Assembly: GCF_014200455.1 (NCBI RefSeq)
Contig: NZ_JACHBW010000002.1
Coordinates: 1 to 64,000, forward strand
Length of the DNA stretch: 64,000 bases
Source of the DNA: Paraburkholderia bannensis
Lineage (GTDB): Bacteria; Pseudomonadota; Gammaproteobacteria; Burkholderiales; Burkholderiaceae
Direction: 5' to 3'
Shown here: positions 1 through 8,669 of the stretch, in pieces
Numbering within the stretch: the first letter of the stretch is position 1
Layout of the letters: each line of letters begins with the position of its first letter
Program-made: the position numbers and the translations under genes
The notes under the pieces: generated by a model
The model's input: the letters and a program-made list of their open reading frames with translations, nothing else
The model's database searches: none
What the model was told of the DNA's origin: nothing

Positions 1-410
1 TTCGGGTCGAGCATGCGCTGGAACGAGAACACCACGTCGTCGGCGTTGAATTCGCGCGAGGGCTTGAAGAACGAGGTGGTCTGGAACTTCACGCCGTGGC
101 GCAGGTGGAACGTATAGGTCTTGCCGTCTGCGGAAACATCCCACGATTGCGCCAGACCCGGTTCGACCTTGGTGCCGCCGCGCTCGAACTCGACGAGACG
201 GTTGTAGACGGTGAACGTGTTCGCGGTGAAGTCGGTGCCGGTGGTGTACTGCGCCGGATCGAAACCGGCCGGGCTGCCTTCCGAGCAGTAGACGAGCGTC
301 TTGTTCGGAATGCTCTCGGCGTGCGCGAGCGGGGCGCCTGCAATCGAGGCCGCTGCGAGCGCCACGAAAGACGTCATCCGTGCTGCACGCAACAGGTTGT
401 TTTGTTTCAT
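1..410 (-). CDS. dppA: DppA-type dipeptide ABC transporter periplasmic binding protein (5' part only)
   Basis: The first 136 codons are visible; the rest lies beyond the window edge. The ATG at 408-410 follows a purine-rich GGAGGAA Shine-Dalgarno. Residues 1-31 form a signal peptide (charged start, Ala-rich core, AHA cleavage site). The mature start [15 protein letters not shown], then YNRLVEF, PGLA.SW and [14 protein letters not shown], is what I know from E. coli DppA and related family 5 solute-binding proteins. It should bind di- or oligopeptides in the periplasm and hand them to a permease, which would lie to the left. The family is solid. Substrate is inferred, since haem- or opine-binding relatives look similar. 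Confidence 0.85.
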   Translation of the reverse strand, partial: MKQNNLLRAARMTSFVALAAASIAGAPLAHAESIPNKTLVYCSEGSPAGFDPAQYTTGTDFTANTFTVYNRLVEFERGGTKVEPGLAQSWDVSADGKTYTFHLRHGVKFQTTSFFKPSREFNADDVVFSFQRMLDP

Positions 411-789
411 GTTTCCTCCAGTTCGGTGCCGGCCTGGGCCAGCGTAGCGCGATCTTACAAGAGCGAGGGGCGCGCTCACAAGCTAGCCAAAAAGACCCGT
501 CTCTCATGGAAAACGCCTGATTGACAGGCGTGCATCGGAATGTCTCACCGCTTCTTACTGATTACGGTTTAGCAGCGGTTTTTGCCATTTTTTATGCGAT
601 TTTTGCGTTTTCCTGGCCGCGCATACGCGGTTTTGGCGATTCTCCCGCCAGTCCGGTCCAAGCCCGGCGCAAAATTCGCGCCGGATCTCGCTTCGCTAAA
701 CATAGCGCATCGACATGTCTCCTGTCGTCTAGAGGACACGCTCGGGTGGCAGCGTCTGCCGGGTTTGCATTGGGCGTGCTTAAGCGTGC
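411..789. other. Intergenic region between TPR/GT41 gene and dppA
   Basis: This 379-base gap holds no convincing gene. It should carry the dppA promoter in the 100 bases beside the start. Two short perfect hairpins are visible: 513-531 (see terminator) and 664-684 (CCGGCGC, 7-base AT-rich loop, GCGCCGG). The 540-620 stretch is clearly more AT-rich than its surroundings. Confidence 0.5.
511..531 (-). terminator. Weak rho-independent terminator
   Basis: ACGCCTG - ATTGA - CAGGCGT forms a perfect 7-bp stem. Read on the minus strand it is followed by TTTT. It would separate the GT41 gene from dppA. Confidence 0.45.
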
Positions 790-3012
790 CTAAGCCTGCG
801 CCTGGCGCGGGCCTGGCTGCGCCTCGCACCAGTCGCGCCACATCAGCCGGTAAGCCGCTTCCAGGTTGCGGGCGAAGCGCGCGCTGTCCATTAGCGGCGA
901 AGCCTCCATGCGTGCGCGCAAGCTGGCGCGCAGCTCCGCCAGCCGCGGCAGGTCGCGCGCGAGCGACACCACCGTATGCACGTAGGCAGTGTCGTCATAC
1001 GCCACCAGTTCCAGCAAACCGAGATTGGCGAGCAGCGACAGGCCCGCGCGGCCCACCGCCGAACGGCCCACCCGCGTGGGCACCGGCACGCCCATCCAGA
1101 GCGCGTCGAGGCTTGTGGTGTGGCCGTTGTACGGAAAGGTGTCGAGCGCGATATCGATTTGCGCCCAGGTGCGCAGATAGTCCGTGCGCGGCTGGAAGCC
1201 CACGAAACGCACGCGCGCGGCGTCGACGCCGTGCGCCGCCAGCCACGCAAGCAAGCGTTCGCGCGCCCTGCCCGGCGGCGCCATCAGCACGAGTCGCGCG
1301 TCGGGCAGCGCCGCGAAGATGCCGGACCATTGCGCGAAGGTTGCATCGGTGAGCTTGCAGGGATTGTTCAGGCAGCCGAACGTGATGTGCCCGGCCGTCA
1401 CGGCCGGCAGCGCGCTCGCTTCGGGCGGCGCATCGATCTGCGCATAGCACCAGAACGTATCCGGCAGACGCAGCGATCGTTCGGTGTACTGCGCGTCGAT
1501 GCCCGGCACGCCCGGCGGATCAAGCCACGGATCGGTCAGGCGCCAGCCGATCGCCGCACTGCCCGTGGTGCCCGGATAGGCGAGCCACGCCACCTGCACC
1601 GGCGCGGGACGGCGCGCAAACAGCGCACGCCGGGCCCCGGCCATATGCATGGTGAGATCGACGAGGATATCGATCCGGTCGTCGCGGATCTGCTGGGCGA
1701 GGTGCGCATCGTCGAGTTCGCGCACGTCGCGCCAGAGGCCGGCCGTCGCCGCGAGCCTGGCGGTGATGCCGTCGGGCTGTGCGCTCGAATAGCAGATGAT
1801 TTCGAACTGGGCATGATCGTGCTGCGCGAACACGGGCAAGGTGAAGAGCGACTGGCAGTGGTCGCGGAAGTCGGGCGAGACATAGCCGATGCGCAGCCGG
1901 CGCTTGGCCACGGGCGACTCGTCGTGCGGATCGGGCAGATTCGCGCGCGCCGCGGCGGCGGCAAGATACGGGGCTTCGTGGCGAGCGGCGTAGCGCTGCG
2001 CTTCGGCAAGGATCGCCATGCCGTCGTCCGTCGCGAACTGGGTCGCGTAGACCAGATTGCAGTGCGCGGCTTCGTTGGCCGCGTCTCTCGCGAGCGCATG
2101 ACGATAAGCGGCGAGCGCGGCTTCGATGTTGCCCGTGGCCTTGAGCGCGTTGCCGTAATTGCTCCAGGCATCGGCGAAATCCGGGCGCAGTTCGAGCGCG
2201 CGCGCGAAGGCGCGCAGCGCTTCGTCGATTTCGCCCCGATCAACGCATACGTTGCCGTAGTTGCTCAAGGCGGGCGCATTTGCGGGCGCAAGCGCAATGG
2301 CGCGCGTCAGCACGTTTCGCGCTTCGTCCATGCGGCCCGCGTTGCGCAGCAGCACGCCGAGATTGGTGAGGATATCGACGCAATCCGGATCGAGCGTGAA
2401 CGCGTGTTCGAGCAACGCTAGCGCTGCCAGCTCGCGGCCGCCCGCGATCAATACATTGGCCAGGTTGTTCCACGCACCCACGTGGCCCGGCGCCAGTTCG
2501 ATCGCGCGCCGCAGTTCGGACTCGGCGCGTACGCAATCGCCAAGACCGAACAGCACGCTGCCAAGGTTGTAATGCGCCACGGCGTATTGCGGCTCCAGCG
2601 TCACGACGCGTTCGAGCAGCGCCGCGGCACGCTCACGTTCGCCGCGCGCGTCGTGCAGATTGGCGAGATTGTTGAGCGCCTCGGTGAAGTCGGGCTTCAA
2701 TTCCAGCGCGCGCGTCAGTGCGGCCATCGCGATGTCGCTTTCCGTCCGCGGGTCGCAGGTGAGCGCGAAGCTCACCAGGAAGTTCGGGTCTTCGCGCAGC
2801 GCCAGTGCGCGCTCGATCAGCGCGCGGGCGGCGGGACGATCGCCGTCAAGGGCGAGCACGGCTGCCAGATGCAGCGCGTCGGCGTTACAGGAGTCAGCCT
2901 CGATGAGTTGTGCGCAACGGCGGCGGGCCTCGTCGTGCGCTCCAGCGCGCCAGGCGGCGAGTGCATCGGCGAAAGTCGGCGCAGGAGCGCAATCATGAAC
3001 CAGAGCGGACAT
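790..3012 (-). CDS. TPR-repeat protein with GT41 (OGT/SPINDLY-type) glycosyltransferase domain
   Basis: A 740-residue protein. Residues ~10-340 are a run of tetratricopeptide repeats with recurring N.LA/N.G, A...Y..AL and P....A motifs. Residues ~365-730 are the GT41 catalytic domain: RIGYVSPDFRDH near the domain start, the UDP-sugar-side motif FGCLNNP.K, and LDTFPYNGHTT..DALWMGVPV. This architecture belongs to bacterial O-GlcNAc-transferase-like enzymes that modify Ser/Thr of proteins, probably with a UDP- or dTDP-sugar. In related bacteria such genes often sit beside flagellin and glycosylate it. Here it is 14 kb from the flagellar block and flagellin is absent, so the acceptor is unknown. 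No signal peptide: cytoplasmic. Confidence 0.85.
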   Translation of the reverse strand: MSALVHDCAPAPTFADALAAWRAGAHDEARRRCAQLIEADSCNADALHLAAVLALDGDRPAARALIERALALREDPNFLVSFALTCDPRTESDIAMAALTRALELKPDFTEALNNLANLHDARGERERAAALLERVVTLEPQYAVAHYNLGSVLFGLGDCVRAESELRRAIELAPGHVGAWNNLANVLIAGGRELAALALLEHAFTLDPDCVDILTNLGVLLRNAGRMDEARNVLTRAIALAPANAPALSNYGNVCVDRGEIDEALRAFARALELRPDFADAWSNYGNALKATGNIEAALAAYRHALARDAANEAAHCNLVYATQFATDDGMAILAEAQRYAARHEAPYLAAAAARANLPDPHDESPVAKRRLRIGYVSPDFRDHCQSLFTLPVFAQHDHAQFEIICYSSAQPDGITARLAATAGLWRDVRELDDAHLAQQIRDDRIDILVDLTMHMAGARRALFARRPAPVQVAWLAYPGTTGSAAIGWRLTDPWLDPPGVPGIDAQYTERSLRLPDTFWCYAQIDAPPEASALPAVTAGHITFGCLNNPCKLTDATFAQWSGIFAALPDARLVLMAPPGRARERLLAWLAAHGVDAARVRFVGFQPRTDYLRTWAQIDIALDTFPYNGHTTSLDALWMGVPVPTRVGRSAVGRAGLSLLANLGLLELVAYDDTAYVHTVVSLARDLPRLAELRASLRARMEASPLMDSARFARNLEAAYRLMWRDWCEAQPGPRQAQA

Positions 3013-3142
3013 TGTGTGAGCAGCCCGCCTCGCAGGGAAGCAACCTGGCGCGATCAGGCTATCCGGAAAAGAGAATCCTGGATTGTGCTTGCCGTCTCAA
3101 AAGGCCATGCTTGCCGTAAATCAAGCAACAATGCGCACGACC

Positions 3143-3185
3143 CAGAAAAAACCGCGCGGCCCGACAATCCTGGAGCCGCGCGGTT
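3143..3185 (-). terminator. Rho-independent terminator of metF
   Basis: Inverted repeat AACCGCGCGGC (3175-3185) / GCCGCGCGGTT (3150-3160) with a 14-base loop, followed on the minus strand by a run of T. It lies just after the metF stop. Confidence 0.85.
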
Positions 3186-3221
3186 CGTGTCTGCCGCCCG
3201 TTGATCGCGATTAGCGCACGA

Positions 3222-4052
3222 TCAGAGCGCCAGCCGTTCGCAGATCGACTTGGTCGCACCGGCCGCGTTGAGCGTGTAGAAGTGCAGACCCGGCGCGCCC
3301 GCATCGACGAGACGGCGGCACAGGTCCGTCACCACGTCGAGGCCGAATGCGCGGATCGATTCGCGGTCGTCGCCGAAGCTCTCCAGACGCTTCGCGACCC
3401 AGCGCGGCACTTCCGCGCCGCACATTTCCGAGAAGCGCATCAGCTGCGAGTAGTTCGTGATCGGCATGATGCCGGGCACGATGGGGATATCGACGCCGAG
3501 CTTCTTCGCATCGTCGATGAAGCGGAAATACGCATCGGCGTTGAAGAAGTACTGCGTGATCGCCGAATCCGCGCCCGCTTTCACCTTCTGCGCGAACGCT
3601 TCCAGATCGTGACGCGGCGAGCGCGCCTGCGGATGGTATTCGGGATAAGCAGCCACTTCGATGTGGAACGCGTCGCCGGTTTCCTCGCGGATAAAGGCCA
3701 CGAGATCCGACGCGTAGCGCAGCTCGCCCATCTCGCCCATGCCCGAGGGCAGATCGCCGCGCAGCGCCACGATGTGACGGATGCCATGCGAGCGGTACTG
3801 GTTCAGGATGTCGCGCAGGCCGTCGCGCGTCGCGCCGATGCACGACAGGTGCGGCGCCGCATCGACGCCTTCCTTCGCGATTTCCGCGACCGTGTCGAGC
3901 GTGCCCTGCTGCGTCGAGCCGCCCGCGCCGAAGGTCACCGACACGAAGCGCGGCTTGTGCTGGAGCAGTTGCGCACGCGTGGCGCGCAGTTTCTCGACGC
4001 CTTCCGCGGTCTTCGGCGGGAAGAATTCGAATGAGAGTTCGATCGGTTTCAT
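3222..4052 (-). CDS. metF: 5,10-methylenetetrahydrofolate reductase
   Basis: This is a 276-residue enzyme, the usual bacterial size. It reduces 5,10-methylene-THF to 5-methyl-THF with FAD, supplying the methyl group for methionine synthesis. The N-terminus MKPIELSFEFFPPKT is the family start, so the ATG at 4050-4052 is preferred over an upstream TTG in the same frame. Other hallmarks are SVTFGAGGST, HLSCIGATRD, ALRGD and the C-terminal LHFYTLNAA. It is the last gene of the ahcY - membrane protein - metF group, in which SAH hydrolysis and methyl supply belong to the same methionine/SAM cycle. Read-through from the SAH riboswitch promoter is plausible but not shown. Confidence 0.97.
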   Translation of the reverse strand: MKPIELSFEFFPPKTAEGVEKLRATRAQLLQHKPRFVSVTFGAGGSTQQGTLDTVAEIAKEGVDAAPHLSCIGATRDGLRDILNQYRSHGIRHIVALRGDLPSGMGEMGELRYASDLVAFIREETGDAFHIEVAAYPEYHPQARSPRHDLEAFAQKVKAGADSAITQYFFNADAYFRFIDDAKKLGVDIPIVPGIMPITNYSQLMRFSEMCGAEVPRWVAKRLESFGDDRESIRAFGLDVVTDLCRRLVDAGAPGLHFYTLNAAGATKSICERLAL

Positions 4053-4104
4053 GATCGCTTGTGAGATAAGCCGGCCACGGCGCAAAGCCGCGGCGCAGCG
4101 TGCA

Positions 4105-4458
4105 TCAGCCGAGGCTGCGGTTGCCGAAGATCAGCGCCGACAGCAGCCAAGAGACGATGCTATAGAGGATCGAGCCAAAGAACGCCGACCAGAATCCCGA
4201 CACCTCGAAGCCCTTGAGCAGCGACGCGGCCAGCCAGAAGCACAAGGCGTTCACCACGAGGATGAACACGCCGAGCGTGAGGATGGTCACGGGCAGCGTC
4301 AGCACGATGAGCACCGGGCGCAGCACGGCGTTGATCAGGCCGAGCACGAGCGCGACGATCAGCGCGGTGCCGAAACTGCGCACGTGGATCGACGGAACGA
4401 GCCAGGTAATGATCAGCAGTGCGAGCGCATTGATCAGCCAGGTGAGCAGCACGGTCAT
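4105..4458 (-). CDS. Small four-helix membrane protein of the phage holin IV / YvlD-like family
   Basis: This 117-residue protein is almost entirely hydrophobic, with four predicted membrane helices near residues 5-22, 30-55, 58-80 and 88-112. The start MTVLLTWLINALALLI and the NA.LRP.L..LTLP segment between helices 2 and 3 match the small family labelled mycobacteriophage holin superfamily IV / YvlD (PF04020). No function is established, and the holin name comes from homology rather than lysis activity. In Burkholderiales it commonly sits between ahcY and metF, as here. It begins 217 bases after the ahcY stop, with a hairpin element between them. Confidence 0.85.
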   Translation of the reverse strand: MTVLLTWLINALALLIITWLVPSIHVRSFGTALIVALVLGLINAVLRPVLIVLTLPVTILTLGVFILVVNALCFWLAASLLKGFEVSGFWSAFFGSILYSIVSWLLSALIFGNRSLG

Positions 4459-4563
4459 GTTGAAAGTCCTTTTCTCGTCGTGGTTATGCGGTGCCCCCGC
4501 GCACGTTAAAAATAGCGCGCGGGCGTGTGCACAGCATCGGGCTGGTCTTCGCCCTGCGTGGGA

Positions 4564-4593
4564 CCGGAGTAAGTGCTAAAGCACTAACTCCGG
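4564..4593. repeat. REP-like hairpin element
   Basis: A 30-base inverted repeat (CCGGAGT ... ACTCCGG, inner AGTGC/GCACT, four-base loop) between ahcY and the membrane-protein gene. No T-run follows. Its inner core, TTAG-YGC-TTTA-GCRC-TTA on the minus strand, resembles the two hairpins at 13342-13375 and 13391-13426. Confidence 0.6.
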
Positions 4594-4674
4594 ATCGACA
4601 AAAAGTGGCTTAAAAAATCGGGCCAGCTTTTAGCGCTTTTGTATCTGACCGTAACGGCGCGCCTTTCGGCGTGC

Positions 4675-6096
4675 TTAGTAGCGGTAGTGATTCGGCTTGA
4701 ACGGACCGTTCTTCTCGACGCCGATGTACGAAGCCTGTTCGTCCGACAGCACCGACAGGTTCGCACCGATGCGCGCCAGGTGCAGACGGGCGACTTTTTC
4801 GTCGAGGTGCTTGGGCAGCACGTAGACCTTGTTTTCGTACTTGTGGCCTTCGACGAACAGTTCGATCTGCGCGAGCGTCTGGTTCGTGAACGAGTTCGAC
4901 ATCACGAAGGACGGGTGGCCCGTGGCGCAGCCCAGGTTCACGAGGCGGCCTTCGGCCAGCAGGATCACGCGCTTGCCGTCCGGGAAGATGATGTGGTCGA
5001 CTTGCGGCTTGATGTTTTCCCACGTGTACTGGCGCGTGGACGCAACGTCGATTTCCGAGTCGAAGTGACCGATGTTGCAGACGATCGCGTTGTGGCGCAT
5101 CGCCTTCATGTGGTCATGGTTGATGACGTGGAAGTTGCCGGTGGCCGTCACGAAGATGTCGGCCTTGTCGGCGGCGTATTCCATCGTCACGACGCGGTAG
5201 CCTTCCATCGCGGCTTGCAGCGCGCAGATCGGATCGATTTCCGTGACCCAGACGGTTGCGCCCAGACCGCGCAGCGATTGCGCGCAGCCCTTGCCCACGT
5301 CGCCGTAACCGGCCACGACCGCGATCTTGCCCGCGATCATCACGTCGGTGGCGCGCTTGATGCCGTCCACGAGCGATTCGCGGCAGCCGTAGAGGTTGTC
5401 GAACTTCGACTTCGTCACCGAGTCGTTGACGTTGATGGCCGGGAACGGCAGACGGCCTTCCTTTTCCATCTGGTACAGGCGGTGCACGCCCGTGGTGGTT
5501 TCTTCGGTCACGCCCTTGATGTGCGCCAGACGAGTCGAGTACCACGCCGGGTCGATCGCAAGGTGCTTTTCGATCGACTTGTAGAGCGCGACTTCTTCCT
5601 CGTTGGTCGGTTTGGCGATGACCGAGCGGTCCTTTTCAGCCTTGGAACCGAGGATCAGCAGCAGCGTTGCGTCGCCGCCGTCGTCCAGGATCATGTTGGC
5701 GTATTGGCCGTTCGGCCATTCGAAAATGCGGTGCGAGAATTCCCAGTATTCGTCGAGCGATTCGCCCTTGAATGCGAACACCGGCACGCCGCCCTGCGCG
5801 ATGGCAGCGGCTGCGTGATCCTGCGTCGAGAAGATGTTGCACGAAGCCCAGCGCACGTCGGCGCCCAGTGCCGTCAGCGTTTCGATCAGCACGCCGGTCT
5901 GGATGGTCATGTGCAGCGAACCTGCGATGCGCGCGCCCTTGAGCGGCTGCTGCGCCTTGTATTCTTCGCGGGTTTGCACGAGACCGGGCATTTCGGTTTC
6001 GGCGATATTGAGTTCCTTGCGGCCCCAGGCGGCAAGCGACATATCGGCGACGATGAAATCGTTGGCTTGATCTTGCGGAATTGCGGCGTTCATCAC
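4675..6096 (-). CDS. ahcY: S-adenosylhomocysteine hydrolase (adenosylhomocysteinase)
   Basis: This 473-residue NAD-dependent enzyme splits SAH into adenosine and homocysteine, relieving product inhibition of methyltransferases. Visible hallmarks are the N-terminal [13 protein letters not shown], the NAD-binding [15 protein letters not shown] glycine motif, [16 protein letters not shown], and the C-terminal NGPFKP.HYRY, which completes the active site. The length is typical of bacterial enzymes carrying the ~40-residue insertion. The ATG is preceded by AAAGGAGGGCGTG, a strong Shine-Dalgarno. The 5' leader contains an SAH riboswitch, so translation or transcription should rise when SAH accumulates. 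Confidence 0.98.
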   Translation of the reverse strand: MMNAAIPQDQANDFIVADMSLAAWGRKELNIAETEMPGLVQTREEYKAQQPLKGARIAGSLHMTIQTGVLIETLTALGADVRWASCNIFSTQDHAAAAIAQGGVPVFAFKGESLDEYWEFSHRIFEWPNGQYANMILDDGGDATLLLILGSKAEKDRSVIAKPTNEEEVALYKSIEKHLAIDPAWYSTRLAHIKGVTEETTTGVHRLYQMEKEGRLPFPAINVNDSVTKSKFDNLYGCRESLVDGIKRATDVMIAGKIAVVAGYGDVGKGCAQSLRGLGATVWVTEIDPICALQAAMEGYRVVTMEYAADKADIFVTATGNFHVINHDHMKAMRHNAIVCNIGHFDSEIDVASTRQYTWENIKPQVDHIIFPDGKRVILLAEGRLVNLGCATGHPSFVMSNSFTNQTLAQIELFVEGHKYENKVYVLPKHLDEKVARLHLARIGANLSVLSDEQASYIGVEKNGPFKPNHYRY

Positions 6097-6130
6097 GCCC
6101 TCCTTTCTAAAAGTGACTAGAAATTAAAGA

Positions 6131-6260
6131 CGTGAGCGCCGTTTTTTCAGTGCGGCGGCTTCGCGTAAATCACGTGTAAGCCAACCGGATTGAGCATCTT
6201 CGAGCCTGGCGGGTCATGCGGATGAAAACCGCGCCCGTCGCAACGCTCCTCGAAGACGAG
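6131..6260 (-). promoter_or_regulatory. SAH riboswitch in the ahcY leader
   Basis: Read on the minus strand, the leader starts with GTCTTCGAGGAGCGTTGCGAC, continues to CAGGCTCGAAGAT and ends with ACGGCGCTCACG. These are the conserved blocks of the SAH riboswitch class. P1 pairs 6249-6257 with 6196-6204 (TCTTCGAG/CTCGAAGA). The pseudoknot pairs GAGCG (6244-6248) with CGCTC (6134-6138). Established examples sit directly upstream of ahcY in betaproteobacteria and switch the gene on with SAH. The 3' pseudoknot strand lies about 35 bases before the start codon. Confidence 0.92.
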
Positions 6261-6332
6261 GCGTGATTGTAGCAAAACGCGATGACAGCCGCGCGGCGGA
6301 TTCGACCGGCCGCCGCATTCGTGGGCGCGGAC

Positions 6333-7103
6333 TCAGGCGGATCGCGCGAGCGTGCGTAATTGACGCAGATTGGCGGCCGCAGCATCGAGGTACGCCTGCG
6401 AGGCGCGCATCGTCTGCTCGCCGGCAACCGGATCTGCCTGCGTGAAACCCATCTGGATATTCATGAAGCGTTCGGCGTGGATGCCGTCGTGATAATGCAT
6501 GCGCACGCGTTTCGCGTCGCTGAGGCGAGACTGCGCGAAGACCTCGCTGAGCACCCACGAAAGCGCGCCGTCCTCGCCGCCGTGGCGGCGGAACACTTCG
6601 TCCATCGGAAAACCGCCCAGCGAAAGATACACGCCGCGGCGGATCACGAGACTGCTCGGCACCGTATTGCTGAGGATGGCCGTGATGCGCTCGAAATCGG
6701 CATGCTGGGTCAGGCGCGACGGAAAGCCGGCGAATTCGACGTCGAGGCGCACCGCGGCGTCCTGCGGACGCTGTGCCAGATGCGCTTGCGCGGCCGCCAG
6801 CGCACCGGGCAGGTATTCGTCATCGGCGTCGAGAAAGGCGATCAGCGGCGTGCTCGCGTGCAGCGCGGCCCAGTTGCGCGCGCGCGCCGCACCGCCGTTG
6901 CTGACGGTCTGGAGCAGGCGGATGCGGTCGTCGCGCATGGCGTAGGTGCGCACGATCGACGCGGACGCATCCGTCGAGCCGTCATCGACTACGAAAATCT
7001 GCGCGATGTCGGATTGTGCGGATTGCGCGAGACAGCTTTGCAGCGCGCGCGCAATCGTGGCGGCGCCGTTGTAGCAGGGGATGATGATCGAAATCGGGGA
7101 CAT
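6333..7103 (-). CDS. Family 2 glycosyltransferase
   Basis: This 256-residue protein opens with the GT2 signature (ISIIIPCYNGAATIARAL), then VVDDGSTD, and FLDADDEYLPG as the DxD metal/nucleotide-sugar site near residue 95. It is a GT-A fold inverting transferase without membrane segments. The C-terminal 60 residues are helical and end in a short basic stretch. It stands alone, with no LPS, capsule or flagellin-glycan cluster around it, so donor and acceptor cannot be named. It transcribes in the same direction as lrgB upstream, across a 178-base gap. Confidence 0.85.
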   Translation of the reverse strand: MSPISIIIPCYNGAATIARALQSCLAQSAQSDIAQIFVVDDGSTDASASIVRTYAMRDDRIRLLQTVSNGGAARARNWAALHASTPLIAFLDADDEYLPGALAAAQAHLAQRPQDAAVRLDVEFAGFPSRLTQHADFERITAILSNTVPSSLVIRRGVYLSLGGFPMDEVFRRHGGEDGALSWVLSEVFAQSRLSDAKRVRMHYHDGIHAERFMNIQMGFTQADPVAGEQTMRASQAYLDAAAANLRQLRTLARSA

Positions 7104-7266
7104 GATGCGCCACGCGTAAGAGCTGAACCAGCCGATCGAGCCTGACGGGCCGGCTTCGGTGCAGCGATCTTAATCGCGTCGCGAAATTTCAGACTGTCCT
7201 GGAGCGCCGCTCGATGCGCGCTTGAGCACGAATCGAATTCGTTCGATAAGGCCGCGCTCAAGCATT

Positions 7267-7296
7267 TAAACCGGCAGAAACCTAAACCGGCAGAAA
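7267..7296. repeat. Short tandem duplication over the lrgB stop codon
   Basis: TAAACCGGCAGAAA occurs at 7267-7280 and again at 7283-7296, a 16-base period. The second copy contains the last codons and stop of lrgB; the first repeats them just downstream. Confidence 0.7.
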
Positions 7297-8004
7297 ACCC
7301 AGCGCCGGCGCCAGCAGCACCATCACCACGCCCGCGATCATCATCGTGAGGCTGGCGACCACGCCTTCTTCACGCCCAAGCTCCCGCGCCTTCGCGGTGC
7401 CCACGCCGTGCGCCGCCGCGCCGAACAGCGCGCCGCGCGCGAGGCGCGTGCGCAGCGGCACCAGCCCCAGCACCAGTTCGCCGAACAGCATGCCGCACAC
7501 GCCGGTGGCGATCACGAACAGCGCGGTGAGGTCGCGCGGCGCGTGAATCTTGTCGGAAACGGCGAGCGCGAACGGCGTCGAAATCGAGCGCGTCATCAGG
7601 CTGCGTTGCAGTTCCGGCGACAGATGCAGCAGCTTGGCTAGCGCGAGCGAACCGCCCACCGCCACGATGATGCCCACCGTCACGCCGACGCTCAGCGAAA
7701 TCCAGTGGCGCTTCATCAGATCGCGGTATTCGTAGATCGGCACGGCGAATGCGACGGTGGCCGGCCCGAGCAGCCACATCAGCCAGCGCGTGTCCTGAAA
7801 ATAGACCGGATACGGAATGTGCAGCAGCAACACCAGCGCGGCGAGCACGGCGGGCACCGCCACCAGCGGCGTGAGCCACGGCGAACGAAAGCGAGCGTAC
7901 AGCGACTTCGAGGCGAAATAGAGCGCGACCGTGAGGATGAAACAGCCGGCGGCGATCAGCCGCGAGGCGTCGTCGGCGAACAGGGATGCGTAAAACGTGT
8001 TCAT
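7282..8004 (-). CDS. lrgB: LrgB/CidB-family membrane protein
   Basis: This 240-residue integral membrane protein has six or seven hydrophobic helices. Diagnostic LrgB motifs are SISTPFALAVS near residue 141 and AAHGVGTAKA near residue 195. LrgB/CidB proteins pair with CidA/LrgA holin-like proteins. They affect murein hydrolase activity in Gram-positives and act as glycolate/pyruvate-type transporters in plants and some bacteria. Here it follows the lrgA-type gene by 74 bases on the same strand, so the two form a pair, with the divergent LysR gene as likely regulator. Confidence 0.9.
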   Translation of the reverse strand: MNTFYASLFADDASRLIAAGCFILTVALYFASKSLYARFRSPWLTPLVAVPAVLAALVLLLHIPYPVYFQDTRWLMWLLGPATVAFAVPIYEYRDLMKRHWISLSVGVTVGIIVAVGGSLALAKLLHLSPELQRSLMTRSISTPFALAVSDKIHAPRDLTALFVIATGVCGMLFGELVLGLVPLRTRLARGALFGAAAHGVGTAKARELGREEGVVASLTMMIAGVVMVLLAPALGFLPV

Positions 8005-8078
8005 GACGGGATCATCCTTTGGGAGTACGTAAGGTGTTCGGCAGCCACGCCCGAACCCAGCCGCTTTTCAACTGCCGA

Positions 8079-8540
8079 TCAGGCGCGCGCCAGATGGCGG
8101 GCGTGGCGCACGTTCTGCACGCGGCGCAGCGCGAGGCGGCGTTCCAGTTTCGCGGCCTGCTCCACCGCCACGGCCACCGCGAACATCACCATCAGCGTGC
8201 CGCCGACCACCACCAGCGCGAGGCGCCAGCCGTCGGCGCGAAACAGGCCGCCGTACTGCACCGCCGCCACGGCGGCCGGGATGAAGAACAGCAGCATGTC
8301 CGAGAGCAGCCAGTCCGCGCCCGCCTTGACCCAGCGCGGCGTCACGCCGCCGCAGAACAGCAGCGCGAGCAGCAGCACGAGGCCCACCACGCCGCCTGGC
8401 ACCGGCAGATGCGCGCTGCGCGTGAGCGCGTCGGCCACATACCAGACTCCGGCGAGCAAGGCCGACTGCGCCGCGATCCGGCCAGCACGTGCCATCAGAC
8501 CCTTTTGCGGGGCGGCAGTGGAGGTAGTCGATGCAGTCAT
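8079..8540 (-). CDS. lrgA: CidA/LrgA-family holin-like protein
   Basis: This 153-residue protein has four membrane helices in a LrgA/CidA arrangement: LPVPGGVVGLVLLL followed by WLLSDMLLFFIPAAVA, the latter being the conserved FIPA core. The ATG at 8538-8540 is chosen because an upstream in-frame ATG adds only a non-conserved N-terminus. A cytoplasmic tail of ~35 basic residues follows the last helix. It is the first gene of the lrgA-lrgB pair and shares a 129-base promoter region with the divergent LysR gene. Confidence 0.88.
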   Translation of the reverse strand: MTASTTSTAAPQKGLMARAGRIAAQSALLAGVWYVADALTRSAHLPVPGGVVGLVLLLALLFCGGVTPRWVKAGADWLLSDMLLFFIPAAVAAVQYGGLFRADGWRLALVVVGGTLMVMFAVAVAVEQAAKLERRLALRRVQNVRHARHLARA

Positions 8541-8669
8541 GGCAAACCCTAAGTGACAGTGGAATGGAACTGAGTATAGGGTGCAGCGCAGCATAAATAT
8601 AATGACTTGTAATCATCGCCTTCATTCCATAATGGAATGCACGACCCACCGAATTGAGGAGACATAACC
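8541..8669. promoter_or_regulatory. Divergent lrgA / lysR promoter region with LysR-type operator
   Basis: The region contains a 17-base palindrome, CATTCCAT-A-ATGGAATG, at 8623-8639. Its core fits the LysR T-N11-A rule, and it lies 31-47 bases before the GTG of the LysR gene. A related half site (GTGGAATGG) sits near 8560 beside lrgA. The 8590-8615 stretch is AT-rich. The likely role is autoregulation plus activation of lrgAB by the adjacent LysR protein. Confidence 0.65.

Noticed and set aside
976..2421. 481-codon plus-strand frame opposite the GT41 gene
   Set aside because: Arg/His/Ala-rich shadow of a clear minus-strand gene with TPR and GT41 motifs.
4639..6120. 493-codon plus-strand frame opposite ahcY
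   Set aside because: Shadow frame; ahcY on the other strand is unmistakable and has its riboswitch and ribosome site.
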